Source of the DNA: Erigeron canadensis
Lineage: Eukaryota > Streptophyta > Magnoliopsida > Asterales > Asteraceae
DNA: 64,000 bases
Assembly (NCBI RefSeq): GCF_010389155.1
Contig: NC_057764.1
Coordinates: 9,176,001 to 9,240,000 of the forward strand
Reading direction: 5' to 3'
The notes under the pieces are model-generated. The model saw nothing but the letters and a program-made list of their open reading frames with translations, was not told where the DNA came from and did not search any database. The position numbers were made by a program, and so were the translations under genes. This document shows, one piece after another, positions 52,497 through 62,869 of the stretch; position 1 is the stretch's first letter, and every line of letters begins with the position of its first letter.

Positions 52497-54650
52497 TCAA
52501 CAAGCACATTTGGATAAAAAAGTACGAACATTCACATGAGAATTAAAAGTAACACGTCTACAAGCATTTACATCAACGACACAAGTACAGGAATTAAAAT
52601 TGTTTACAAGCTCACAAGGCCTTGCCTTGGCACATTCAACATTATTTAACAAAGATGAATTGTTTGAATTAATAGGAACACCCTTCTTCCTATTACCAGT
52701 CTTTCTCCTTCGTCTTTTCTTCTTTTTTTCAACATGCATTTGATTATTAGTGGACTTAGGTACTAAAGTTTTAGCAACCCATTTAGCATCACTAGTTATG
52801 CTCTTTCCACCTGTTGAATTAAAACTAAGAAGATTAGAACGAGGGGTTTTAAACACTTTCATCCTTTTAGAATCTTTTGGAGGTGAGGAAACTTTTTGCT
52901 TCTTTGGTTTATCATGAGAGAACCATCCATATCTATCCCTATATCTAGTTTTACCATTAGATGCATCCTTATTTAACAAAACTGAGCTAGACTTAGACAC
53001 CTTAGGTAAAGAACTAGATTGAGAGCTAGAAGGAGAAGCGTTAGGATAGTCTTTTGGAAGTTTCATTTTGGTGTACTTTGATCTGGGTGTAGTCTCAGCT
53101 TGTTCCTTTTTGACATGTTTAACCGGGGTAGGAATCTTTGGTTCTAACTTAATGGTCTTTTGTTCATTCTTGACGATTTTGGTCTTAACTCGTTCCTTTG
53201 AATAATATGAAGTTGGAGCTTTGAACAATGGATTTTGAGATACTTCTTTTGTTTCAACTTTGATTTTGGTAGATTCAATATTTTTCTCAGTTTCTGAATC
53301 AAAAACATATTCTCCCTCCGTGAATTTACCAAAATCATCTTTTGTGAAAAATTTCAATGAAGGTTGATTAGTTTCAAATTCTTTTGAAAGTTTTGAAAAA
53401 TCAGGAATCTTGGTGTCCAACTTCACACCATGGATAGTCTCGGAAATTATGTCAACTTGAACTGACACATTTTTGGTTTCACAAGAAAATTGAGTAGAAG
53501 TATCAATACCTATACTAGCACTAAGCTTAGGGTGAACAACTAACTCATCAATTGAATTGTATGTGAAAAACCTATAGAAGTACCATATCAAAATTAAACT
53601 ATGTGCAAGTTCTTCATCAGATAAATCAGATTGCACATAATCATTAGCTATAAGACTAGCAGTATTTTGACAAGTGCATTCAAGAGAATCAGTCAAGGCT
53701 TGAGTGGAGGAATTTGTAGATGAATCACAGGTAGTTTGGGTAGAATGGTCTAATAAAGCACTTCGGTCAGTTTGAGTAGAAACATTCACACAAACTTTCT
53801 TAGTATCAACAACAATACATTTATCCTCTGAAATCGGACTTTGAGACTTGAGGTGATTAATAACATTTTGTTGAGATTCCACCTTTTGTTGTAAACCTTC
53901 TATTTGTTTTTCCAAAAATGTGGTTGGAACATACACTTTTGTTGGTTTTTGTGGAGAACCGACAGATTCTTGGTTTTGAAAATTTGATGCAATTTCTTCC
54001 AATTTAAAAATTAAAGATTCTTTAGTTTTGTATGAAGCATTTATTGCATCATAATTAACCAAAAATTTATCTTTAGGTATCCTCTCAACTTCATCAGTCT
54101 CAAATTCGTCATCCAATGGACGAATAAATTGTTGTACCATACCAAGTCGAAGGAATTTTTCATCATACAAAGGTTAAATTTCTTCATTGGCCTTTTGTAA
54201 TAGTGTGATATTCTCAAATCCCAACCCGAGAAGAAGATCTTTTTTGTCAATTTTTGACTTGTTGAAATAGGGAGTGAAATCCAAAAGAGGATTTTGTTCA
54301 ACTTTATATAACTTTTCTTGATAGAAATGTATATTCTTTTTAAATTCCCCAACTTGTTTTTCAAGATTCTCAATCTCTATGCTTTTTAGAAAACAATTAT
54401 GATTTAAATCAGAAATCTTCCTTTTGAGTTCAACATTGTTTGGTTTAGCTTCTTAGAGCTTTTTATTGAGAATATCAACATTCATTTGTCTAGCATTTGC
54501 CCGAAGCCATTCATTGGTCTTTTGAGTTTCAAGATCTTGATTGGCTTTTTCAAGATCATAAATGGTCTTTTCAAGATTGTGACATTTTTGTAATAACTTA
54601 GAATCAGGAGAGGCATTCAACTCACATTCTCTAACCTCCTCCATCTTAGA
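52497..54650 (-). CDS. Element E coiled-coil/TQT region, long open frame
   Basis: 54170-52497 is open for 557 codons. Before it, a break near 54170 joins the helical stretch 54644-54453 (LLQKCHNLEKTIYDLEKANQ). The open part has FKLEEIASNFQNQE and LEKQIEGLQQKVESQQNVIN (coiled coil), then STQTD, STQTT and STQAL, later STQFS and SVQVD (about 53450-53790). A Lys-rich tail (KKKKRRRRKTGNRKKG) follows. It is missing the zinc knuckle and N-terminal Gag. It would be part of a Gag polyprotein; as a stand-alone frame it has no clear start. Confidence 0.7.
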
Positions 54651-54659
54651 TAGAAACTG

Positions 54660-54770
54660 GAAGCAAACTTTTTACTTAGGGAGAGGTAAGGTCTGCCTAC
54701 ATCTTAACCTCCTCCATAAACCATCGAGGTATTGGGGCTTAAAACCCGCGGAAGACGGCACTGAGCAGTT
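54660..54770. repeat. SINE-like or retroposon 3' fragment
   Basis: Contains GGTAAGGTCTGCCTACATC, TAACCTCCTCCAT and GGTATTGGGGCTTAAAACCC. I recall similar GGTAAGGTCTGCGTACATC...CTCCCC words from the 3' part of plant SINEs, but no head, tail or duplication is visible. TAACCTCCTCCAT also occurs at 54632 in element E, a possible junction microhomology. Confidence 0.3.
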
Positions 54771-56154
54771 ACTTAGTTAATTTTTCTTTTGTTTAGTAGA
54801 ATGGTTTTTACTTTGACCGGGTTTATGGATAGATATATAAAATGTAGGTTTTGGTTTACATGGAATTACCTATTTATTCTTTAGGAGTAAGTTTAGTATT
54901 TATTGTTTATGAAATTTATCATCCCCATGTTAGGCTATATATAACGAAAGAATTGTTTTTTTTTTTTTTGAAAGCAATACAAGTTTTCCCAAATTTTTTT
55001 TGTCTATTAACAAGAGAGGGGGAGGCTGTGATGTATAGTAAAAATTAAGTAATGGGAGTTAGTGGATGTGGTGGTGATGATGAGAAGAAGGATGGTGGTG
55101 ACGTGGTTGAGATGGTGACGTGGTACCGTGGTGGAGATTGTGGCGGTGGGTAGTAGTGTCCTGGAGGTTTTTGCATATCTTGTAGTAATGTGTTATCGAT
55201 ATATTGTGAATGAATTGAATTCAACTGAATGTGGTTCGATATGAGATATGAAATGGAAGCAAAGAGATCGACTTTTGATATTTAAGGTATACCCCTTTAG
55301 TTGAGAGGTTTATGGTTATCTTTTTAATAAATACTGATATTAATTATTAGTATACTAAATTATCATGTGGATATATATACATATACAGGCCATATATTCA
55401 TTGATAGGTGACTAAGTGTGTATGTTTTTATTAGATGCACATGAATTTCATTTCGCACCGGAAACTATTCTAGAAGAAGTTTGAATCCATTCCGTTCAAA
55501 TATTGATCAGTCTTGGTGTACATAGAAAAAGATAACTGTTCCAAGTTAATTATACGACATACGATCATATGTGTCATCTACATCCACGTACGTTATTCGT
55601 TTCCATATCGATCTATTTCCGAAATTCTTTACCAAATAAGTTCCTTTGTGTAAAAAATTCAGTCGTGTAGTATGGAATATGGATTGATGCCATGGTGAAA
55701 TAACTTTTACCGGTGTACTAGTGTAGTTTGTGCATCAAGTTTTTGTATCAAAATTTAGAGTGGTCATATACTCATATTACGCTAGGCTTTATTGGTTGTT
55801 GACAAACTAGAGGCACCCAGTGTTTCACCTCCTAGCAATCCGGACATTGTAATTCATCCTTTAAAATCGGATAGATTGTTACAAGCTTAAAGAGAACGTG
55901 GTATATTTACTATCTATTTTTAGTGGATACTCAGTTAATATATTAAACCCATGTATCAATTTTGTCGGATAGTTGGTTATTACTAATATTTGTAAGCCCC
56001 ATAGTTGTCATGGATAGTCATTTATGTATGTAGATTTATTTTGAATAGAATACACGACCATTTTTATTCATATATATATATATATCCCACTACATATTCC
56101 ATTTTTCTTTATTATATAAAAAAAGACGTTTTCATTCAAAGTATAATAATTATA
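54771..56154. other. Intergenic, nothing coding recognised
   Basis: AT-rich apart from a GTGGTGGTGATGATG-rich stretch at about 55055-55160, which resembles the GC-rich part of the Helitron family at 7860 and 56155. A TA microsatellite lies at about 56072-56088. Confidence 0.5.
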
Positions 56155-56431
56155 CTAGCACAGTACCCGCGCAATGCGGCGGCGGTGGCCGTGAGGGCCG
56201 TCTGATGGTGTCGTCGACACGTGGTGTTAGGCGACAATTAGTGCCTTGGTGATGACGGTGTCAAGTGGTGTAGGTTGATTTAGTATGTATTTGATGTAAA
56301 GATGGTGGTAGTTGAAATATTTTAGAAATTAAATAAGAGACACATGGGGTAAATTATTTCATTTAATAAAATGGTCATTTCGTAATTCGTTTTTTTAACA
56401 AGGGTGTATAATCTTTATATAATAGTATAGA
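56155..56431 (-). mobile_element. Small non-autonomous Helitron 2
   Basis: On the minus strand it starts TCTATACTATTATATAAAG and ends with a CCGCCGCATTGCGCGGG hairpin and GTGCTAG|T. It is clearly related to 7860-8130. The base before TC is T rather than the canonical A, so the 5' edge may be off by a few bases. Confidence 0.6.
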
Positions 56432-56969
56432 AGTATAGGTATATAGACATATTATAACTTGCACTAACAATAGAGAGGGGACAAGATAGATGATGTCAAG
56501 TTTGAAGATAATAACGTTTTTAGTTTATTTGATTATGTGGATCTTGGTGAAGGTAAAAAAAACAAAAAAAAAATTATGTGTAAACTACTTTTTTTAATTT
56601 TACATTTACACAAAGTTTAAATGTAAATTTGTTTCTTTTTTTAAATATATTATAAAGTTCCAATGCAAAGGATTAAACAAAGAATGTATCTGCTTGATCA
56701 GCATAAGGCGCCCGTCATAAGGAATTTATATATATTGTTTTGAGTGCTTGGTAAAAAAGAATTTTGATGTCAAATTTCAACCATGGGATCACAATAAAAA
56801 ATAAATTATAAAAAGAAGAAAATAAAATTACGATTGAAGTCAATAAAAAAAAAGACACAAAGTACAAAGAAATTAAACTATTTTTGATGAAAACTAAAAA
56901 AGAAAAGATTTAATAAAAAAAAATGAGATAGACCAAATAAAAAAAATATGAAATACGGGATATCCATGT
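56432..56969 (+). other. Probable body of a plus-strand Helitron, 5' end not found
   Basis: AT-rich with several A runs, no coding sequence. It leads into a Helitron-like 3' terminus. Confidence 0.35.
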
Positions 56970-57001
56970 AAAACCCGAGCTACGCACGGGTATTGTTCTA
57001 G
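56970..57001 (+). mobile_element. Helitron 3' terminus inserted in the LINE
   Basis: AACCCGAGCTACGCACGGG forms a hairpin, followed by TATTGTT and CTAG|T, the standard plant Helitron 3' end. LINE endonuclease sequence starts immediately after it. Confidence 0.6.
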
Positions 57002-57480
57002 TTCTAGATGGACCGACATCTTTGTCATTAAGGAAGAGAGCCGCATTAAAATCTCCCATTAAAATCCATGGTTTACTACCCACAAACGACTTATGAGCCA
57101 ATAGATTATTCCATAGTTCTCTTCTTTCAGTGTAAGAGTGATGAGCATAAATTACTGAACATTGCATTACCTTTTTATCATGTTTGAAGAATAACTGAGA
57201 ATGAACAACCTGATCCGATTGTGCAAGGACCATGACATCTACTAAATTAGGATTCCAACCAATTATGATTCGAGACCCTTTGGAACAAAGGTTACCATTA
57301 GACGTCCACTACCATTGTTTAAAAACTCGACTAGACAACTTTTTCAATAGAGAAACGGCCACATGAGATTCAAGAATAGCACACACAGATAGTTTATTTT
57401 CATTAATTACCTGTCGAATCTCATTCTGTTTTGGGGTTTGATTCAAACCCCTAATATTCTAAGATGCGATACTATACATG
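57002..57480 (-). pseudogene. LINE ORF2 endonuclease, truncated
   Basis: NIRGLNQTPKQNEIRQ, the catalytic Glu block (AILESHV), VIYAHHSYTERRELW and WILMGDFNAAL are the apurinic-type endonuclease motifs of plant L1 elements. One or two stops interrupt it. The reading ends at VGPSR, where Helitron sequence begins. Confidence 0.85.
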
Positions 57481-57543
57481 GGTAACTCCTGTTACGGGAG
57501 TGCTTGCCCCCTCAGTTGTTGCCATAAATTCAGCGTGCTCATC

Positions 57544-59147
57544 TTACACAACCTTGGCCTCATCATCACTATCATCATTAGAAGTCTGAGTTTGTTTCGA
57601 TGATGGGTCACTCTCCATGTTTCCATCCAAGAACACCTCAGCATTGTCACCAGCTAAGAAATTATAACTATTTTTCAGCGGAATATCTTTATTAATTCTT
57701 GACATATCATCACTTTGTTTAGATGACGATGCTACATTCTGCTTGGATGGTATTGCTTTATAAACAAAGTGTGGCTTAGGCTTGCTAAGCTTAACTCCTT
57801 CAACTTGTCTCTCCTGTTGAACAACCTTTCCTTTTTTTCTTTTTCCTTGAAATCGTAGTAAATCCCACTTCGTCTTGAGGAATCTCAACTTGAGTAGTCT
57901 GTTTAGGTAATTTAGGACATTGGTCACTTTCATAATTAAACACCTTGCATGTAACACAATGAGGAGGTTTCCATTGATACTCAATCTGTATAACTTGCTT
58001 GGAAAAACCATCTCCAATCATATTAGGAATTCCAACGGTCAATTCAGATTTAATATCAATTTCAGCATCCAATTCGATTAAAGCCAAAGCAAAACTACTA
58101 CGACCCCATGATTCATTACACATGGAACTCGTATAATCATCCAAAGCAACAGGTCTACCAATCTTGGTCGCCAACATGCTAAGTCCATTTTCTGTAAAGA
58201 GAACAAGTGGAACATTGTGTAACTTAACCCAGACAGGCACCTTCTTAACATTAGATATAATGAAATCAAGAGTCCACACATTCAAGAAAAGAGACACTGA
58301 ACGGATTAACCAAGGTCCAAGTTCCAATACTTTATCCATCCCTAATTTCTCCTCAAATTTAAAGAATACACCAGATGGGTTCATCATAATACGTTGAAAC
58401 CCGTATTTAGCCCAAGCATTCTTTACATAATTTTCAACAACGGGGAAAACAAGTCTTTTTCCAAGAAAATAACCAACTATATTTGCCATTAGCTGAGATA
58501 ATAGTCTCTTTTGGAATAAGCAAATCAATACCTTCAATGTTCGAGTCAACCTCTAAAGATTGCACAACTTTTGCATACGAAGCAGGCTTCTCCCTATCAA
58601 CCCCTTCATGTATTTTGCTCGTTTCATCAAGTTCAGGCTGATCAAAATCAGCACCTAAAACAGGCTGATTTGAAACAAAAGAAAATTCTGAACTATTTGC
58701 AAACTTAAAATTCTTATTAGTCTCACTAGCCATAGTTGCTTCCTTATTCTTCTCGTTATCATTACCTGAGGGTTCTGCAACCTTTCCATGATCAGCAACA
58801 AAGGGATAACCATGTTTGAGATATTCCTTGTCACTAGAAATATCGTTCTTCTCCGAGTTCTGATCACCTTTCATTGGCTGATCACCACCAGGATTATCCT
58901 TCCTCACGTCGCTTGCAGCAAGTCGACTCTCCGCATCACCAGGATTTTTTGGTGTAGAGTCACCACCTGGTTTATCCTGTTTCACGTCCTTTGCAGCGTG
59001 TTCTCTTCCCTCATCACCAGAGGTGGACGTTTTTCTAGGGTTTGTATTTTTCAATATTGAACGAACAGGCATACGCTTCCCATCAATATTCTTAATTTTA
59101 GCAGCAATACCTGGAGACTGATTCTTATTAGTATTCATTCTCTCCAT
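57544..59147 (-). pseudogene. LINE ORF1 (DUF4283-like, degenerate zinc knuckle)
   Basis: The ATG at 59147 starts a polar N-terminus (MERMNTNKNQSPGIAAKI) of about 200 residues. The globular domain has GYFLGKRLVFPVVENYVKNAW, FKFEEKLGMDKVLELGPW and PVWVKLHNVPLVLF, typical of ORF1 in plant LINEs. The knuckle reads CVTCKVFNYESDQC: the position normally held by His is changed. Frameshifts near 58500 and near 57835 (a T/A homopolymer) split it into three frames. Confidence 0.82.
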
Positions 59148-59440
59148 ATCAAATTAAACCATGCAATAAAAAGGAACACGATCAATGAAAAAAAGAAACT
59201 ACGTGAAGAACAAAAAAAGAAAACCTAATTCTAAGGACCCTAATTCGAAATCTGAAACTCAAAATTAATTAGTGGACCAGGTAATCTCAAGGTATAACCC
59301 CGCAGGACCGAGTAACCCAATCCACTAATCAATCCGAAACAACAAGACTTAGATTAGGGTATAGACGAAGTCAAAAAGAGATGGAAGTGATGAACCAGGA
59401 TCGCCATTCTTTTCAACATACATACTCTTTCTCTCTCGGC

Positions 59441-59520
59441 ATTTACATACACTTACACACATACAACCTCCATAAACACACACTAAAACACGTACTTAAG
59501 TTCAATTATCATTATTACAA
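59441..59520. other. Junction between LINE 5' end and element F
   Basis: Short CA-rich stretch with no assignment. Element F homology begins around 59521. Confidence 0.4.
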
Positions 59521-60975
59521 AGACTTTTCGAACAAGGCAAATCAGAGAGTTGACAAGGCTGTCGAAGAAAATAAAAAATCTGTGTCCACTCTTGATAAAA
59601 TTGTCAAGGACCAGTGTCAGAAGTTGGATGATATTCTAACCATCCTCAGGAAAGAGCCTGCTACTGTTCCTCATCTTCCTCCATCTTTTACTGAAAAAGA
59701 CAAAAAGTTATTACAAGAAATGATTGACAAGTTGAACCTTAATTCTTCCTTCAGATTAAGGGCTCAGTTTTCAACAATGTTAAAGGGAATTTCTGACAAT
59801 CTTCTGCAGCAGAGTTGGGAACCTCTGAAGGGCATGCAACCTGCAATTGAATTATACTCGAAAATGCCTGTAGAGGTCCCCAAAGGGGGAAATGATGTCC
59901 CCATTGGCTTGATTGCTAGTACTCAAGAAATGATGGAAGCAACAAAGAAGCAATCTGAAGCTGAGGGGGAACTTCGGAAGCAGAAGGAATCTGAGCCTGC
60001 CAAAAAAGATAAGGGCAAGGCACAAATGGTGGAAGAACCCAAGTCCAAAGGTGCAAAGAATTCTGAACTTGTGGTTGGGAAAAATGTTTATGAGCAAGGT
60101 TTTTCCTCTACATGATCCAACTCAGATGAAAACAAGTTGAAAGGCTTGCAGAAACAATTCTCAAATCAGTTCATTGCTTACAGAGAAAACAATCTGAGAG
60201 AAACAGAACAACATCTGAAGATGGGGACTCTTGATCACATTGATGTTGCAGCTCTTGGTCTTTCATTGGAAAGATATCAGAAAATTAAGGGAGATGCAAG
60301 AGTGCAGAAGGCATTGACTGATATGTCAGATTATGAATATGGGGTGAGTTATTCCCATTGGAACAAAAGCTGGACCATCTCACTTTTAAAATGTCCGTGG
60401 AAGACTTAGTGAAAAAAAGAGAAAAAGAGATGGCAATCAAAAAGAAAGAAACTCTAGCTAAAGTTCTGAAGGTGGAAAAACAACTGACAAGGCCACCACC
60501 CTCGAAGCCAAAAGTGACTGGACCAAGAAGTTCAAGGAAACATATTCGTGATGCGGATCTTTCAACTTTCAAGCCAATTTCCGAAGATGCTACTGCAGCC
60601 CAACATAAAGCTGAAATAGCAAAGTATGAGCATTATCAGAAGCATAGATCCCATACTGCCAAGATCATTGATATTGAAATTCTGAAGGAAGATGGTCTGA
60701 AATTGTTTGATTTGGTAGTGACAAGGGAAGGAAGAGCCCCATCAAAATATAATAAGGTCTCAGTTTACGAATTTGGCATATCTGAGCATAGGGAGATGAT
60801 TCCCATACTGAAAGAAAAGCCCAAGTCTCATTTGATTGGTGCATGGATGTCAAGGATACAACAAAAGATGCAAGCCAAGAATGAGTTGGAGGCAAGATTA
60901 TTAGGGAAGAAAGACTCCCATCTAAAGAGGAAAGCTACTGATGCACCTTCTGGTTCGAGGCCTGTAAAGATGTAG
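59521..60975 (+). pseudogene. Element F accessory ORF, C-terminal part
   Basis: Homologous to the C-terminal half of ORF 2 of element D. It has a coiled-coil start (VDKAVEENKKSVSTLDKIVK), a linker rich in Lys/Glu/Ser, the LSLERYQKIKGDARVQKAL block (in D LTLVEYKKIKEDPRIVNAL) and the C-terminal FGISEHREMIPIL block (D: YGHSEHVEMLRLL). It ends in LKRKATDAPSG.RPVKM, a basic tail like that of D. A TGA at about 60113-60115 and a frame change near 60345 break it. The N-terminal part, corresponding to ORF 1 of D, is missing. Confidence 0.8.
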
Positions 60976-61251
60976 TCTACTCTTTCAGAATTATCATGTA
61001 CTTGTATATATTTTTAATTTTTCATGTACCTGTAACAGACTATTAATATCTGTACTGTATATATGTTGCAAGTTGCATTCAACAAGTAGATGATAGGTTT
61101 AAGTTAGAAAACTAACAAGGCAAATTTTTAAGGCATCAATGATCTATAAGATGTCGTTAGAAAATTTTTTTAATAACTTAAACAAAACTTGCATTTTAGA
61201 CTTACAAACATGTATAGATGGAAGTCTAAAAATGCATGTAATGTTTCAGAA

Positions 61252-61266
61252 CAAATAGGAGGAATT
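61252..61266 (+). other. Polypurine tract of element F
   Basis: AAATAGGAGGAATT directly before the TGTTAGG that starts the LTR. Element B has the same layout with AAATAGGGGGAATT. Confidence 0.8.
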
Positions 61267-61962
61267 TGTTAGGTCGAAAATCGACCAAGTATAATTTGTT
61301 CAGAAATATCTAAAGTTCAGAAAAAATACTTGTATAGAAATTCTGAGGACTCTCTCAGAATTAGTTCTCTGAAGCTTCACCTCAGATCGAGATCAGCCAA
61401 ATCTGAAGACATTCATTCTGAATTCGAAGACTGAAGAAGAGAATCTTCTGAGAAGCAGAGCTCTGAGAAGATTCTATCTGACTGAAGATCTGAAGCTGCT
61501 TAGTATAAAGTACTTACACCACTTTACACTGATTACTAGGAAGTCTTTTTGCTTTACCATGCTTTATCCAGACAATAACATTGTCTCTGGAAAGCATTTT
61601 GGTTAAGTCAAATGGTTGCGAGTAAAGTGTGAAATGTCACATCAAATGACTTTCACACTTAACCTTAAAACACACGATTTAAGGAATATTGTTTATTTCC
61701 TTAAATATGTCCCAACCATGTACTCTACGGCTAAGTCCACGTCATCATGGGCTTTGCCTATAAATACAAGACTTCTCACAACTTGTAAAATGCTTGGAAC
61801 TTTGGCATTGCAACTTGTGAGATATACTCTAAGTAAACTTACGAGTATTTCCTAGTTGTTTAGATCATTTGTATTTCAAAGTTGTTTAGATATCTTTTTT
61901 CCGCAACAACATTTGTATTTTGTTTATATACTCTAAGTAAAATACATCTCGACTCCTTGCCA
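61267..61962 (+). repeat. 3' LTR of element F
   Basis: TGTTAGGTCGAAAATCGACC...CTTGCCA, about 696 bp. TATA box near 61759 (CCTATAAATACAAG). It matches 28581-29288 read on the minus strand. The right end is set by alignment with that copy and could be off by a few bases. Confidence 0.75.
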
Positions 61963-62105
61963 TAATACTTGATTATACATATTATTTATATAGTTTCAAG
62001 CACTTGTTCTCGTATTTCATCTGTGTTAATATCCATATCTGGATCATAATTTTGAACTAGTCTTTATCTAGATCAGAATTACTTGCCAGTCAGGTTACTT
62101 GATAT

Positions 62106-62430
62106 TGTTAGAGCTAAAAATGGTGTTAAAATGTAAATGTTTTAGAGGTGGAAGGGGCATTAGTGAAACTTAGATTTATGATATAAATAGCCCCCTTCCA
62201 CACATTAATTGTAAGCTTTTTCCCCATTTTCACATTAATCATTCCATTTTCACTCTAATTATTATCTCTCCATCTCCATCTTCAACCTCCCTACACACAC
62301 AAACACCTTTCCACACACTAACCTTAAGTTCACCATTATTGCACAAATCAAGCTCAGATTTCTATTTTACAGATATACTTGATATATCTTGTTATATTTG
62401 CCTTACATCTCGTGCAGGGACTTACAGATA
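62106..62430 (+). repeat. Probable 5' LTR of element G
   Basis: Begins TGTTAGAGC, has a TATA box (ATATAAATAG, about 62181) and a CT/CA-rich leader like other copia LTRs here. No clear primer site follows, so the right end is approximate. The 3' LTR is outside the window. Confidence 0.4.
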
Positions 62431-62489
62431 ATGCAAATGCACATAACTATGTTTAGTTACTTAAATCATTATCATATGGTGAATCTAAT

Positions 62490-62803
62490 GTGTTAGATCA
62501 AATTAATAAGTACAATAGATCTAAGACCCCCAAACGACAAGGACAATCACAGAATACTACCACTAGTAGTGGAAGTCTGAGTCGTGCTCGCACACCTCAA
62601 AGGAGTAATTCACCTAGGAATAAGACGACTCAACAGAATCGATCACCTCCTCCTAGAATTAGTAGTTCGTCTAAATTCTATGATCGATTAGGGGGTCAAC
62701 CTAGATATGGTACTCATTCACCAAGGAATTCTCATCCTAAGGCTTGTTTCACCTTACCTAAGAAACAGTTTAAGGCGCCATCTTCATCCAAGGCTCCATT
62801 ATA
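62490..62803 (+). pseudogene. gag: Element G Gag C-terminal tail
   Basis: Ser/Thr/Arg/Gln-rich basic stretch (RARTPQRSNSPRNKTTQQ), typical of the region between knuckle and protease in copia Gag. No zinc knuckle is readable. Stop at 62801-62803. Confidence 0.6.
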
Positions 62804-62869
62804 GAGCAATGGATATTGGACCGAATTAATCATTAGAGATGAATTCGGCAATCCTAAACCTCAGAAGGT

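Larger units (their letters stand above)
50944..54650 (-). mobile_element. Element E: second copy of the element C family, fragment
   Basis: The minus strand covers the stretch from the coiled-coil region to the integrase C-terminus and aligns with C from about 32381 to 36130, with closely similar sequence. It is cut at the right end near 54650 and at the left by an LTR. It has fewer breaks than C. Confidence 0.88.
57002..59440 (-). mobile_element. 5' part of an L1-type LINE
   Basis: On the minus strand: 5' UTR (from about 59440), ORF1 with a DUF4283-like domain, then the start of ORF2 (endonuclease). Everything after the first half of the endonuclease is cut off by the Helitron end at 57001. 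No reverse transcriptase or poly(A) tail is in the window. Confidence 0.82.
59521..61962 (+). mobile_element. Element F: 3' end of an accessory-ORF copia element
   Basis: Accessory ORF remnant, about 275 bases of 3' untranslated DNA, polypurine tract and 3' LTR. No gag or pol is present. The LTR belongs to the family of element B, not to that of D. Confidence 0.8.
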
